From Debaryomyces hansenii CBS767 (lineage: Eukaryota; Ascomycota; Pichiomycetes; Serinales; Debaryomycetaceae): a stretch of 64,000 nucleotides of DNA. Under the pieces are notes generated by a model. It was not told the origin of the DNA, searched no databases, and worked only from the letters and a program-made list of their open reading frames with translations. The DNA lies in assembly GCF_000006445.2 (NCBI RefSeq), contig NC_006047.2, positions 248,001 through 312,000 of the forward strand. Reading direction: 5' to 3'. This document shows, piece by piece, positions 1 through 8,838 of this stretch. Position 1 is the stretch's first letter. Every line of letters begins with the position of its first letter. Both the position numbers and the translations under genes were made by a program.

Positions 1-1615
1 GGGAGATTCTCATATGAATATTCTTCCTACTAAGAAAATAGTTATCTGTCTTTCAGTATTAGCCATGGCCCTGATGATTTCGTTCATAGATCAAACGGGA
101 GTTACAGTAGCTACCTCTGTAATTGGAAAAGATTTGGATTCTGAAACAACAATTAACTGGGCTGGTACTGCTTCTTTATTAGCCAACTGTATATGTCAGG
201 TACTATTCGGTAGGTTATCTGACATTTTCGGTAGAAAGAACGTTTTAATGTCTGGATTATTAATATTAGCTATTGCTGACATCGGTTGTGGCGTTAGTCA
301 AACAGGAGTACAATTCTATGTTTGTCGGGCTTTAGCTGGAATCGGAAATGGATGCTCGTCGAGTCTACCTCAAATTATACTATCCGATATTGTCACACTC
401 AGGGACAGAGGAAGATACCAAGGAATACTTGGAATGAGTATTGGATTAGGAAATTCAATTGGGCCTTTCCTAATGGCAGGATTTATTCATGGTGCTACCT
501 GGAGATGTTTCTACTATATGTTGTGTCCTTTGAATCTTCTTGTAATAGTAGTTATATACGTTTTCATTAAAAATCCTGTCAAAAAACTGGAAATTATTTT
601 GACGAGAAAGGAAAAATTCATGAAAATCGATTACATTGGAATATTCTTTGCTACTGCTTGTTTAACTCTATTACTTATTCCAATCAGTGGAGGTGGATCA
701 ACGTATCCATGGAACTCTCCAATAATCATCGCAATGTTTATCGTTGGCGGTGGGCTCTTTTTTGTATTTTTACTCGTTGAGTGGAAGTTTGCAAAGTTAC
801 CAATGATTCCTTTGAGAATTTTTAAGCTACCTATGGTATCCTTGATATTTTTATCAACCTTTTTCTTCGGTATGGCATATTTCAGTTTCCTTTATTACCA
901 ACCATATTATTTCGAAATTGTTAAAGACAAAGACATCGTACATACCTCATTATTTGTGTTGCCTTTAGTCTTATGTCAAGCAGTCATGTCTGCTGTATCT
1001 GGGCAAATAATCACGTACACCGGGCATTATATATACGTAATCATCACCGGTTACGCTCTTTGGTTGCTAGGAAATTGTTTACTACTTCTCTGGAACGAGA
1101 ATGTGAACGATGGGGTGAATGTTGTTAGTCTTTTAATTATTGGTTGTGGAGTCGGTTTTACATTCCAACCATCAATGGTAGCAGTCCAGGCACAAGCCAA
1201 AAAGGCCGATAGGGCTGTGGTTATCTCAACAAGAAATGTCATTAGGTCTTTCGGAGGTGCTGTAGGGATTGCTGTCGGGTCTACTACAGTAAGCAATTCA
1301 TTCTTGAACAATATCAAGCAGCTTGAAAAAGATAACACCACCAAAATTCCATCCAGCTACCTTAGGTACTTAGAAACCAACATCTATAGTCGCTTCGACA
1401 CTTCCAGTTTAACCACAAAACAAACAAGTGCCGTCAGACTTATGTACGTCAATGCTTTGAAAAATTACTTTTATTTATTAATCCCCTTCATTGCTATCTG
1501 TTTAATTACTTCTTTCTTTATCAAGGACAGAGGGTTGCAATGTATTGATGAGATCGAGCCTCCTACGAGAAAGAATTCAGATACAGAATCATCTGTATCA
1601 AGAAACAGAGCTTAA
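1..1615 (+). CDS. DHA2-type MFS multidrug transporter, 5' end missing
   Basis: Proton-coupled drug efflux permease of the plasma membrane, 14-helix (DHA2) type by family resemblance. The frame is open from base 2: codons before the first Met (base 14) read GDSH, and then NILPTKK follows. The paralogue at 12775-14562 reads GDAH-L-NILPTKK at the same place, so the Met at base 14 is internal and the true start lies left of the window. MFS motif A (GRLSDIFGRK) and the antiporter-type GP motif (GNSIGPFLMAGF) are both present. The C-terminus SFFIKDRGLQCIDE is shared with the paralogue. Substrate cannot be told from sequence. Codon use matches its neighbours. Confidence 0.9.
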   Translation, partial: GDSHMNILPTKKIVICLSVLAMALMISFIDQTGVTVATSVIGKDLDSETTINWAGTASLLANCICQVLFGRLSDIFGRKNVLMSGLLILAIADIGCGVSQTGVQFYVCRALAGIGNGCSSSLPQIILSDIVTLRDRGRYQGILGMSIGLGNSIGPFLMAGFIHGATWRCFYYMLCPLNLLVIVVIYVFIKNPVKKLEIILTRKEKFMKIDYIGIFFATACLTLLLIPISGGGSTYPWNSPIIIAMFIVGGGLFFVFLLVEWKFAKLPMIPLRIFKLPMVSLIFLSTFFFGMAYFSFLYYQPYYFEIVKDKDIVHTSLFVLPLVLCQAVMSAVSGQIITYTGHYIYVIITGYALWLLGNCLLLLWNENVNDGVNVVSLLIIGCGVGFTFQPSMVAVQAQAKKADRAVVISTRNVIRSFGGAVGIAVGSTTVSNSFLNNIKQLEKDNTTKIPSSYLRYLETNIYSRFDTSSLTTKQTSAVRLMYVNALKNYFYLLIPFIAICLITSFFIKDRGLQCIDEIEPPTRKNSDTESSVSRNRA

Positions 1616-1950
1616 ATTCTCGATCCATATCCAATTCTTCATTATCGTCCCTCATCGCTTCTACCAATGATCATTCTAGAATGTTTCCCATTTGTTAACC
1701 TATTCAAATAAACTATGTCACATATGTTTTTATAATTCTTTTCAAAATATATTATTATTCACGCAGACATCTCAGTAGCCAATGGTATTATAAGCAAACT
1801 ATAAGTAGATTGACGCTCTTAAAAACAAATGAAAGTAGGCCTTAATACAAAATTCAAGGAACCTACTATAGAACTACGCGTGCACAAAACCGGTTCAGAA
1901 ATATCAACAAACTAAAATATAATACTTCCAATAGCAGCTCCATCAAGGGC
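1616..1950. promoter_or_regulatory. Intergenic region, promoter of the coiled-coil gene
   Basis: AT-rich spacer with no gene. It holds a PAC-type octamer CTCATCGC (1651-1658) and an MCB-type ACGCGT (1876-1881), the latter 70 bp before the next ATG. Either could be chance. Confidence 0.4.
1876..1881. promoter_or_regulatory. MCB-like ACGCGT upstream of the coiled-coil gene
   Basis: Palindromic MluI cell-cycle box core, the MBF target known from S. cerevisiae G1/S genes. It lies 70 bp before the ATG at 1951. DPB2 next door has the same element. A 6-mer like this occurs several times by chance in 64 kb. Confidence 0.35.
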
Positions 1951-3819
1951 ATGAATAACAAGTCGACGTTAGATCGGAAGTATCAGAGGTCCAGAGAATT
2001 GGGGTATATACCAAGAAGGACAATTCACAGGTCTCCTCTAAAATTTGAGACAATTCCTCGGAATAGATCAACCTTTACGCCAAAGCACAAGCTTGCAAAA
2101 TATACATCAGACGATGCGAGGTATGATAGTGCTAGATATACTGATAATAAAAATACTGATTCTCCTATAAGGTCGATATCTCTGTTGCCATATACACCTT
2201 CCAAATTGCAGCCAACGAAGCTATACAAATTATTCAACGATAGCACGCCCGTGAATAAAGGAATATTGATAACGAACAGAAACAGAAGATATGATGGGAA
2301 AAATAGAAAGGTGGCTGCTTTGGAAGATAGCGGAGGAATATTCAGCAGACTAAGGTCGTTTCTAGTCAAATTTAGTTTGTCCAGCCATGAAGATGACCAG
2401 ACTGATTTGAATTTACTCCGAAAGTCTGCCAAAAATGTCTTAAATGTAGATGAAAGTCCAGAGAATAAAGGGAACAAAAGAGTGTGGTTTGAGAAAGACG
2501 ACCATAAGGAGATAAAGAGACGAGATATTTCTTTCGAGGAACCACGAGATCTCGTTGACGAGGCTACTATTCAGAAGCGCAAGCATTACGAATCAGAGCA
2601 AACAAGAAATCGATTCGAGGAGTTACGTGACATAATTATACGGGAAAAAGATAACAACGAACGACTTAGAAGTAAATATGATGATAGAATCAAGTCACTT
2701 AAAATAGAGTTTGATAAGTGTACGAAAGAATTAAACCAACAAATCCTCGTTTTGCAGAATCGTGCTAGATTACACGTTGACGAGTTAGAGAAAACAAAAT
2801 TAGAACAATTGGAAAGAGAATTATTCAAGGAACACGAAAAATTTTTAGTAAAGCAAAAGGAACAAGAACAAGAATTGTCCAAAGAAAGACGGAGGTTGCA
2901 GACCCTTGGATATGAATTGAATTCCAAGAGAAACAAACTTGAAAATGATTTGGCTACATTGGAGAAAGACCGAGAAGCAATCTTGCAACAGAAACTTGAA
3001 ATCAGCTTGAAATGTAAGAACTTGGATGAATTAAACGAAAGGAATATGCAACTAACGAACAACCGCAAAACCAATAACTTTGGTCCTAATGACGTGGTTG
3101 TGACTAGACTTGGATTAAATCAGGAAAGGTATAAACAAGAGCGGAAACTATTAAATGAAGAGAAACGAATTATAAAGTCTGACTTAGATGCAAACGAAAA
3201 TGATTATGTGCAATTCTTTGAGAAGCTAATCGATATATCCCAGTCTATTTTAAAAGAGGGTGACACACATAAAGAGTACATACTAAATGATTTTGAAACT
3301 TTATTGGAATCACTAAATACGAAAGATATGCCAAAGAACCTGTTGATAAAATTTGAAAGCATTAAAGGCAAATTTTCAGAGTATCTGAAAGCCTTCCACC
3401 GCTTCCAACTGGCATACGCTCGACTGAAAGCCCAAGATATAGGTGAAGAATACAATATCGATAACCTTATAGATATCAGGTCTCTCTTCACCCGACTCAC
3501 CGAAAGTTTCAGTAAGTCCATCTACAAGAAGCGTAAGGGCCTATTTCAAATGAACCAGGAAATTTCAGCTTTTCAGATTAACCTTATGTCTTCCTCCACA
3601 AGTAGTCAGCGTTGTAGAGACATTGCCAATGCCTACGATAAGAGAAGTAAAATATTAAATGAAATGAAAGTACTCAACGAATTATTGATAAGTCTATCAG
3701 TTCTACTGAAACAATTAGAAGAAATAATCATTATCATTGGACATTCCCCTAATATACCTCTGAACGGTTTACTACTAGATACCGATCTGATCGAAGATCA
3801 TTATCTGCTGGAAATATAA
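1951..3819 (+). CDS. Coiled-coil protein of unknown function (622 aa)
   Basis: I do not recognise this gene with confidence. The N-terminal 120 residues are basic and Ser/Thr/Pro-rich. A short amphipathic stretch (IFSRLRSFLVKF, near residues 130-142) recalls the membrane-binding helices of Nup60/Nup1 or Nbp1. A long Glu/Lys/Arg-rich coiled coil runs from about residue 210 to 370, followed by a helical C-terminal domain rich in Leu/Ile. Candidates are a spindle-pole-body or nuclear-envelope structural protein, which is inference from composition only. An ACGCGT box upstream would fit G1/S expression. It is followed closely by DPB2 on the same strand. Confidence 0.75.
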   Translation: MNNKSTLDRKYQRSRELGYIPRRTIHRSPLKFETIPRNRSTFTPKHKLAKYTSDDARYDSARYTDNKNTDSPIRSISLLPYTPSKLQPTKLYKLFNDSTPVNKGILITNRNRRYDGKNRKVAALEDSGGIFSRLRSFLVKFSLSSHEDDQTDLNLLRKSAKNVLNVDESPENKGNKRVWFEKDDHKEIKRRDISFEEPRDLVDEATIQKRKHYESEQTRNRFEELRDIIIREKDNNERLRSKYDDRIKSLKIEFDKCTKELNQQILVLQNRARLHVDELEKTKLEQLERELFKEHEKFLVKQKEQEQELSKERRRLQTLGYELNSKRNKLENDLATLEKDREAILQQKLEISLKCKNLDELNERNMQLTNNRKTNNFGPNDVVVTRLGLNQERYKQERKLLNEEKRIIKSDLDANENDYVQFFEKLIDISQSILKEGDTHKEYILNDFETLLESLNTKDMPKNLLIKFESIKGKFSEYLKAFHRFQLAYARLKAQDIGEEYNIDNLIDIRSLFTRLTESFSKSIYKKRKGLFQMNQEISAFQINLMSSSTSSQRCRDIANAYDKRSKILNEMKVLNELLISLSVLLKQLEEIIIIIGHSPNIPLNGLLLDTDLIEDHYLLEI

Positions 3820-3883
3820 TGAGCATTATGGATGAAAAACACATCTGCTATATAAATTCTTTAGTTATGGTGCGCGTATAATA

Positions 3884-3889
3884 ACGCGT
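3884..3889. promoter_or_regulatory. MCB-like ACGCGT upstream of DPB2
   Basis: Core of the MluI cell-cycle box in the context AACGCGTT, 57 bp before the DPB2 ATG. DPB2 is G1/S-induced through MBF in S. cerevisiae, so the site is expected. Function here is inferred. Confidence 0.5.
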
Positions 3890-3945
3890 TTAAAATTAAT
3901 ACTGATGAATATATAGTCAAATAAACAGAATTTAGATCCTTATCA

Positions 3946-5955
3946 ATGGAAAACCCCAGTGCATTGCCTATAAAGCTTCAGCCTTCAAATCTAAGACCTA
4001 TAGCTTATAGGATCTTGTCGAAAAAACATGGTTTAAATATTCAAACCGACGCATTGAAATTACTAACAGATGCCGTTAGTTACAAGTTTGGATTTGATTG
4101 GAAAAGCACACAATCTCAACAGTTTCTAGAAGAAATAGCCAAAATATGGAAGAAGCAAGATAGGGGTATATTCATTGATGGACCAGGATTGAAACAAGTA
4201 ATCAAAGAACTTTCAGATAGGAATACCAACCAGATATCCACTAGAAATGGTTCTGCTGACAACTTAGCGAAGAAGGCCGAAAGATCAGATACGTTGGTTG
4301 ACAATGATGCAGAGAATGAACCTGTAAATAATGCAGAAAATACATTGAATTGGCAAGATTATTTCAAAGTAATTAATCCTGATGAACAGCCTAATTATAA
4401 ATACGACAAGCATAGAAAACAACTTAGTTTTATTCCCAGTACAAATGCTAAGAGGTTAGCAAATAATCTTAATTCGAATGTTGATTATTTCAACAATAGA
4501 TATCATTTAATATCCGATAGGTTATCAAGAAATGAAAATTTCCAAAAGCCATCGTTTTCTAGTATTTCCTCCATTAGCAAATCCTTAAGTCATAATAATA
4601 AAACCAATGAAATCACTTTAATTAAGAACGTGCTTGGTAGAGATGGATCAAAATTCATCTTGTTTGGTTTACTATCAAAGAATGCTAACGACGATTTTAT
4701 CTTGGAGGATTCTACGGATCATATTGAGTTAAACTTAACCCAAGCTTACAAAACCGAAGGATCATTCTATTGTCCCGGTATGTTTGTCATTGTAGAAGGT
4801 ATTTATTCGGCTTCAGGGGGTTCCATGTCCAATGCGAACGTTATTGGTGGATGTTTTCATGTCAGTAACATTGGTCATCCACCGGCAGAGAGGAGGGAGC
4901 TAAGCATGGAAAATTATGGAAACCTAGACTTTATGGGAATAAACAGAGATAATGATACTAATAACAACGATAATCATATACTAAGAGTTAATAAATCACT
5001 CAAGAAAAAGTTAGTAAGTCTAGAAAAAACCCTAGTAAACCATAAACTAATCATATTGGGTTCGGATTGTTTCCTTGATGACCTCAAAATATTAGATGGG
5101 ATAAAGAAGCTCTTTGGAAAGATTGAAAGTTCCTTAATAGACGACGAAACAAACCAGCCACTAGTCATAGTTCTTATTGGATCATTTACATCAAACCCGT
5201 TGACACCTACTAATTCATCTGTTGCCAACGTATCTAACACTGAAAATTATAAAAGTAATTTTGATAACTTGAGTAATATTTTATCGAACTTCCCAAATAT
5301 TGTGCAGAAGGTGAAGATTGCGTTAATACCCGGCATTAATGACCCATGGCAATCGTCCCATTCATTGGGAGGGTCAAACCTTAATGCATTCCCCCAAAGA
5401 TCCATACCTAAAATATTTACAAATAGGTTAGAAAGATTATTGCCAAAGGGTAACTTAATAGCTGGATGGAATCCACTTAGAATCAACTATTTATCCCAGG
5501 AAATAGTATTAATGAAAGACGATATCATCAACAAGTTCAAAAGAAATGATATAATTTTCTCAAACGACTTAGAATTGGAACAACTAAAGCTACAAAAAGA
5601 TAAGAACGATGATGGTCTAATCCATGCAACAGACATTAATACGAAGGAGCCTCACATATCTCCAAAAATCAAGCAGGCAAGAAAGTTGGTGAAAACTATA
5701 TTAGACCAAGGTAACTTACAACCATTCTTGAAAGACATCCGTATCATTAATACCAATTTCGATTATTCTTTGAGAATTGAGCCGTTACCAACCATATTGA
5801 TATTAAATGATGCAACCTTCCCTACTTTTGAAGTTACATACAACGGCTGTAAGGTTATTAACACTGGTAAATTAGTCGGTAATAATAGAAAGCTCTCTTT
5901 TGTTGAATATTTCCCCAGTGGTAAGAAATTCGAGTTCAAAGAGGTATATTTTTAG
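3946..5955 (+). CDS. DPB2: DNA polymerase epsilon subunit B (Dpb2)
   Basis: Second-largest, essential subunit of the leading-strand replicase Pol epsilon. It links the polymerase to the CMG helicase through GINS. The N-terminal about 75 residues form the helical domain typical of B subunits (LRPIAYRILSKKHGLNIQ). A charged linker follows, then an OB-like region and the inactivated calcineurin-like phosphoesterase domain in the C-terminal half (LVIVLIGSFTSNP, KIALIPGINDPW, GWNPLRINYLSQEIVLMKDD). At 669 aa it is close to the S. cerevisiae protein. The ATG is preceded by an A-rich leader with an MCB-like box. No intron is seen. Confidence 0.95.
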   Translation: MENPSALPIKLQPSNLRPIAYRILSKKHGLNIQTDALKLLTDAVSYKFGFDWKSTQSQQFLEEIAKIWKKQDRGIFIDGPGLKQVIKELSDRNTNQISTRNGSADNLAKKAERSDTLVDNDAENEPVNNAENTLNWQDYFKVINPDEQPNYKYDKHRKQLSFIPSTNAKRLANNLNSNVDYFNNRYHLISDRLSRNENFQKPSFSSISSISKSLSHNNKTNEITLIKNVLGRDGSKFILFGLLSKNANDDFILEDSTDHIELNLTQAYKTEGSFYCPGMFVIVEGIYSASGGSMSNANVIGGCFHVSNIGHPPAERRELSMENYGNLDFMGINRDNDTNNNDNHILRVNKSLKKKLVSLEKTLVNHKLIILGSDCFLDDLKILDGIKKLFGKIESSLIDDETNQPLVIVLIGSFTSNPLTPTNSSVANVSNTENYKSNFDNLSNILSNFPNIVQKVKIALIPGINDPWQSSHSLGGSNLNAFPQRSIPKIFTNRLERLLPKGNLIAGWNPLRINYLSQEIVLMKDDIINKFKRNDIIFSNDLELEQLKLQKDKNDDGLIHATDINTKEPHISPKIKQARKLVKTILDQGNLQPFLKDIRIINTNFDYSLRIEPLPTILILNDATFPTFEVTYNGCKVINTGKLVGNNRKLSFVEYFPSGKKFEFKEVYF

Positions 5956-6093
5956 GTATATATATTTAACATAGAATTTGCAAAATTGTGTTTTCTCAAT
6001 CTGCAGTCTGACCTAAATTTTGTATGAGAAATCAAAAATATGACGAAATGAAAGGTAAATAGACTTAATATAGCATCTTAAGCCAAAATTAAT

Positions 6094-7098
6094 ATGACAA
6101 GCGTAGAAACTAAGGAATTAAAGTTTGTCAAAGAAAAACATGTCAAGTATATACAAGATTTAGATTCAGAGTCAACAAAACAGACATTTGAATATTGGTT
6201 ACTGGAACATTTACGAATGAATGGTCTCTATTGGGGCGTCACTGCTTTAGGAATTATGAATCTGTTAGATGCATTATCAAGGGATGGGGTAGTACAGTTT
6301 GTATTAAGTTGTTGGGATGCTAAACAGGGTGGATTTGGAGCATATCCTAAACATGATGCACATATTTTATCGACATTATCAGCAATCCAAATTTTGGCGG
6401 TTTACGATAGCTTGGAGATTTTAAATGAGCAAAAAAGAGGTCAGTTGATCGAGTTTATAAGAGGATTGCAATTGGACAATGGGTGTTTTCAAGGTGATTC
6501 ATTTGGGGAAACAGATACTCGATTCGTGTACACTGCTATACAAGCGTTGGCTATTCTCGGGGAGTTAACCCAGGAGGTCATTGATCCTGCAGTCAACTTT
6601 ATAATGAAATGTGAAAACTTTGATGGGGCATTTGGGATGTTGCCTGGAGCAGAAAGTCATGCTGCCCAAGTATTTACTTGCTTGGGCACTTTGGCCATAA
6701 CTAACAGTCTACACTTGGTCAACGATGTAAAACTAGGTAATTGGCTCAGCGAAAGGCAAGTGCTTCCTAGCGGAGGCTTTAATGGAAGACCAGAAAAATT
6801 GCCGGATGTATGTTATAGTTGGTGGGTATTATCGTCATTATCTATTCTCGGCAAAAAGCACTGGATAGATGCTGACAAACTAGAACACTACATTTTAGCA
6901 TGTCAGGACCTTGAAAAGGGTGGCATAAGCGATAGAGAAGACAACCAAACTGATGTCTTTCATACATGTTTTGGAATCACCGGTCTTAGTTTAATCGAGA
7001 GTAAAACATTCCCCTTCAGCAAAATTGACCCCATCTATTGCTTGCCAACAACTGTAAGTGAAAAACTCAAAAAATGGCCGGCTGACTATCAAACATAG
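6094..7098 (+). CDS. BET2: Rab geranylgeranyltransferase beta subunit (Bet2)
   Basis: Beta subunit of type II protein geranylgeranyltransferase. With Bet4 and the escort protein Mrs6 it prenylates the C-terminal cysteines of Ypt/Rab GTPases. The 334-residue chain is made of repeated prenyltransferase units (GGFGAYP, NGCFQGD, DGAFGM, GGFNGRP, GGISDR). The zinc ligands expected for the family are visible: Asp238 and Cys240 in PDVCYSWW, and His290 in DVFHTCFG. Residue 37 is a CTG codon in the segment YWL-x-EHLRMNG; the S. cerevisiae residue is Thr and the human one Ser, so it should be read as Ser. Confidence 0.96.
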   Translation: MTSVETKELKFVKEKHVKYIQDLDSESTKQTFEYWLLEHLRMNGLYWGVTALGIMNLLDALSRDGVVQFVLSCWDAKQGGFGAYPKHDAHILSTLSAIQILAVYDSLEILNEQKRGQLIEFIRGLQLDNGCFQGDSFGETDTRFVYTAIQALAILGELTQEVIDPAVNFIMKCENFDGAFGMLPGAESHAAQVFTCLGTLAITNSLHLVNDVKLGNWLSERQVLPSGGFNGRPEKLPDVCYSWWVLSSLSILGKKHWIDADKLEHYILACQDLEKGGISDREDNQTDVFHTCFGITGLSLIESKTFPFSKIDPIYCLPTTVSEKLKKWPADYQT

Positions 7099-7440
7099 CC
7101 AATTCCAGATTTCCATGTCGACAACCTACATGATCTACCGCTAAGCATGTGCCCAATATGCCTGAATATACCCCAATACCGCAATGCTGTAGGCTTAGAC
7201 TCACTCGTAAGAGATATGATTGCGAACAATATTAGATAAAGGATAGCCGATTTGTATTCAGGAACAAGAAGTCACCTTGTCTGCATTCATACGATGCGTG
7301 ATTGGCTATACATAGCAGCAGCCGTAATTGGTTATAAGGTTTATTGGCATCTAGCAGAACATTTACAGGGCGAATGCCCACATAGCGGAATTAATTATTA
7401 TATTATGATTATGAAATGAAGGAATATAATGTACATACTT
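7099..7440. other. Convergent intergenic region, nothing recognised
   Basis: This lies between the 3' ends of BET2 (plus) and the Myb gene (minus). No open frame of note, tRNA or repeat was seen. Confidence 0.5.
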
Positions 7441-8205
7441 TTAATTTAATAAGAAGTTTATCGAGTGATGCGAAGATTTACGCCTTTCAGTTATATGAGA
7501 CGAATTTCTTGTATCGGGTGTAGTACCTGCAATTTGCATGTGTTCCCTGGACTCTGATTCAGCTGGCTCTGCAATACTAGGGTTAGGTTGATTTGGCGAA
7601 GTCATGGGGGAACTAGGAGTATCGATGTGCGTTAATGAGTGCGATCTAGACGATAAGGCTTCAGGTGAAGAAGGAAGCAATGTAGCAACTGAAGTATTCG
7701 ATACATTTATACTGCCTACAACTCTTCTCCAGCGAAACTGGCATGCGTTGGGAGTTCTATCGTTCAAGTAGGTCAGAATTTGCTTCCAGCCCATCTTCTG
7801 TTCCTCCTTCAATTCTCGCAAGAGTTTATCTTCTGCGGGAGTCCACGTCGAAAAATGCTTGGTCTTTCTGGGCTTGTTGGAGGGTAAAGAACTTTCTCCC
7901 TGAGGTTGGACATATGTGTAGTATTGTTGGGGGGGATAAGGCTGGTAGTAAACTTGTGGTTGTGGAATGGGGGCCAGCAAATGTGGTTGTGCTTGTACTT
8001 GTGCTTGAGGTATCGTAGTCTGTAGCGTACTTCGGATACCAGGTATTTGGAGTGGTGGAATCGTAGTCTGTGTTGTTGGAGGTTGCAGGTGCAGTATTGG
8101 TACCTGGTTTATGCAATAGTATCCATGTCTATTTTGGTCTGGCCGGAACGAGTATGGATGATACTTTTGATTCTGGTGATTATTATAACTCATAGTAACA
8201 CTCAT
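7441..8205 (-). CDS. Myb/SANT transcription factor, Dot6/Tod6-like (254 aa)
   Basis: One SANT/Myb repeat sits near residues 117-160 (TWTPAEDKLLRELKEEQKMG, then TPNACQFRWRRV). The ending PNACQFRWRR is characteristic, in my recollection, of S. cerevisiae Dot6 and Tod6. Those proteins bind the PAC element and repress ribosome-biogenesis genes via Rpd3L when TORC1 is off. The rest is low complexity: a Pro/Gln/Tyr-rich N-terminus and a Ser/Pro/Thr-rich C-terminus. It is much shorter than Dot6/Tod6, so it may be a diverged or separate family member. The 633-bp upstream region is unusually long for this window. Confidence 0.75.
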   Translation of the reverse strand: MSVTMSYNNHQNQKYHPYSFRPDQNRHGYYCINQVPILHLQPPTTQTTIPPLQIPGIRSTLQTTIPQAQVQAQPHLLAPIPQPQVYYQPYPPQQYYTYVQPQGESSLPSNKPRKTKHFSTWTPAEDKLLRELKEEQKMGWKQILTYLNDRTPNACQFRWRRVVGSINVSNTSVATLLPSSPEALSSRSHSLTHIDTPSSPMTSPNQPNPSIAEPAESESREHMQIAGTTPDTRNSSHITERRKSSHHSINFLLN

Positions 8206-8838
8206 CTTATCCTGACATATATCGAGAAACCGTTGTATTCAAATAACAGAAGTCCTAATCCAATATTATTATATCGCCTGGAAAAATATTATATATATAT
8301 ATGACTATTTTATTTCGTATGTATTCAGCAACTTAATCAGACGTAAAATACGCCTCTGCATTTAATGATCATTATCATGAGATAAATATATATAATGCAT
8401 GAATCCTGATTGTATTTTTTAAATTACTGTACAAGCCGAACTGTTACACCTAAAAAATACTCAAATACGGTTATGTGAAAAAATTTCACATTCAGGTACA
8501 TTTAATGTGCCACATCAAAATGCATTGCCAGAAGCATAATTCGCATTTTCTAAGTTAAAAAAGGTTCTAGTCCACTATTGTATCATGCATCTCGCCCCCA
8601 CCTGGACAAATGTAGTATTGATTGCCTCTTTTCATTGTTGACAATTTGTACAGCCAGTTCGGTTCGAGTCGATGTTGACTGTCGTGCGCGAGAATTAACC
8701 TTATGGGGAAACTTTTTCAAATTGCCCCTGAAAAGGACAATAAAAAAACAATGCGACGTAAGGGGAGCAATCCTCTTCATGTAAAAATAAGGAATGTGAA
8801 ATACACTATTGTGCTGGTTTTGGTGAGCGAGCATCAGC
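8206..8838. promoter_or_regulatory. Long upstream region of the Myb gene
   Basis: AT-rich, with a short TA run around 8286-8302 and a 7-bp inverted repeat at 8474-8490. Small open frames around 8580-8885 overlap the SAP1 3' end on the same strand and look like noise. No RNA gene was recognised. Confidence 0.4.
8474..8490. repeat. Inverted repeat TGTGAAA-aaa-TTTCACA
   Basis: Perfect 7-bp arms with a 3-nt centre, about 270 bp upstream of the Myb gene ATG. Its symmetry suggests a dimeric protein site, but no known factor is assigned. Confidence 0.4.

Noticed and set aside
1651..1658. PAC octamer CTCATCGC downstream of the first transporter
   Set aside because: A perfect PAC core, but 290 bp from the next gene and without an RRPE partner; kept only as a note in the spacer.
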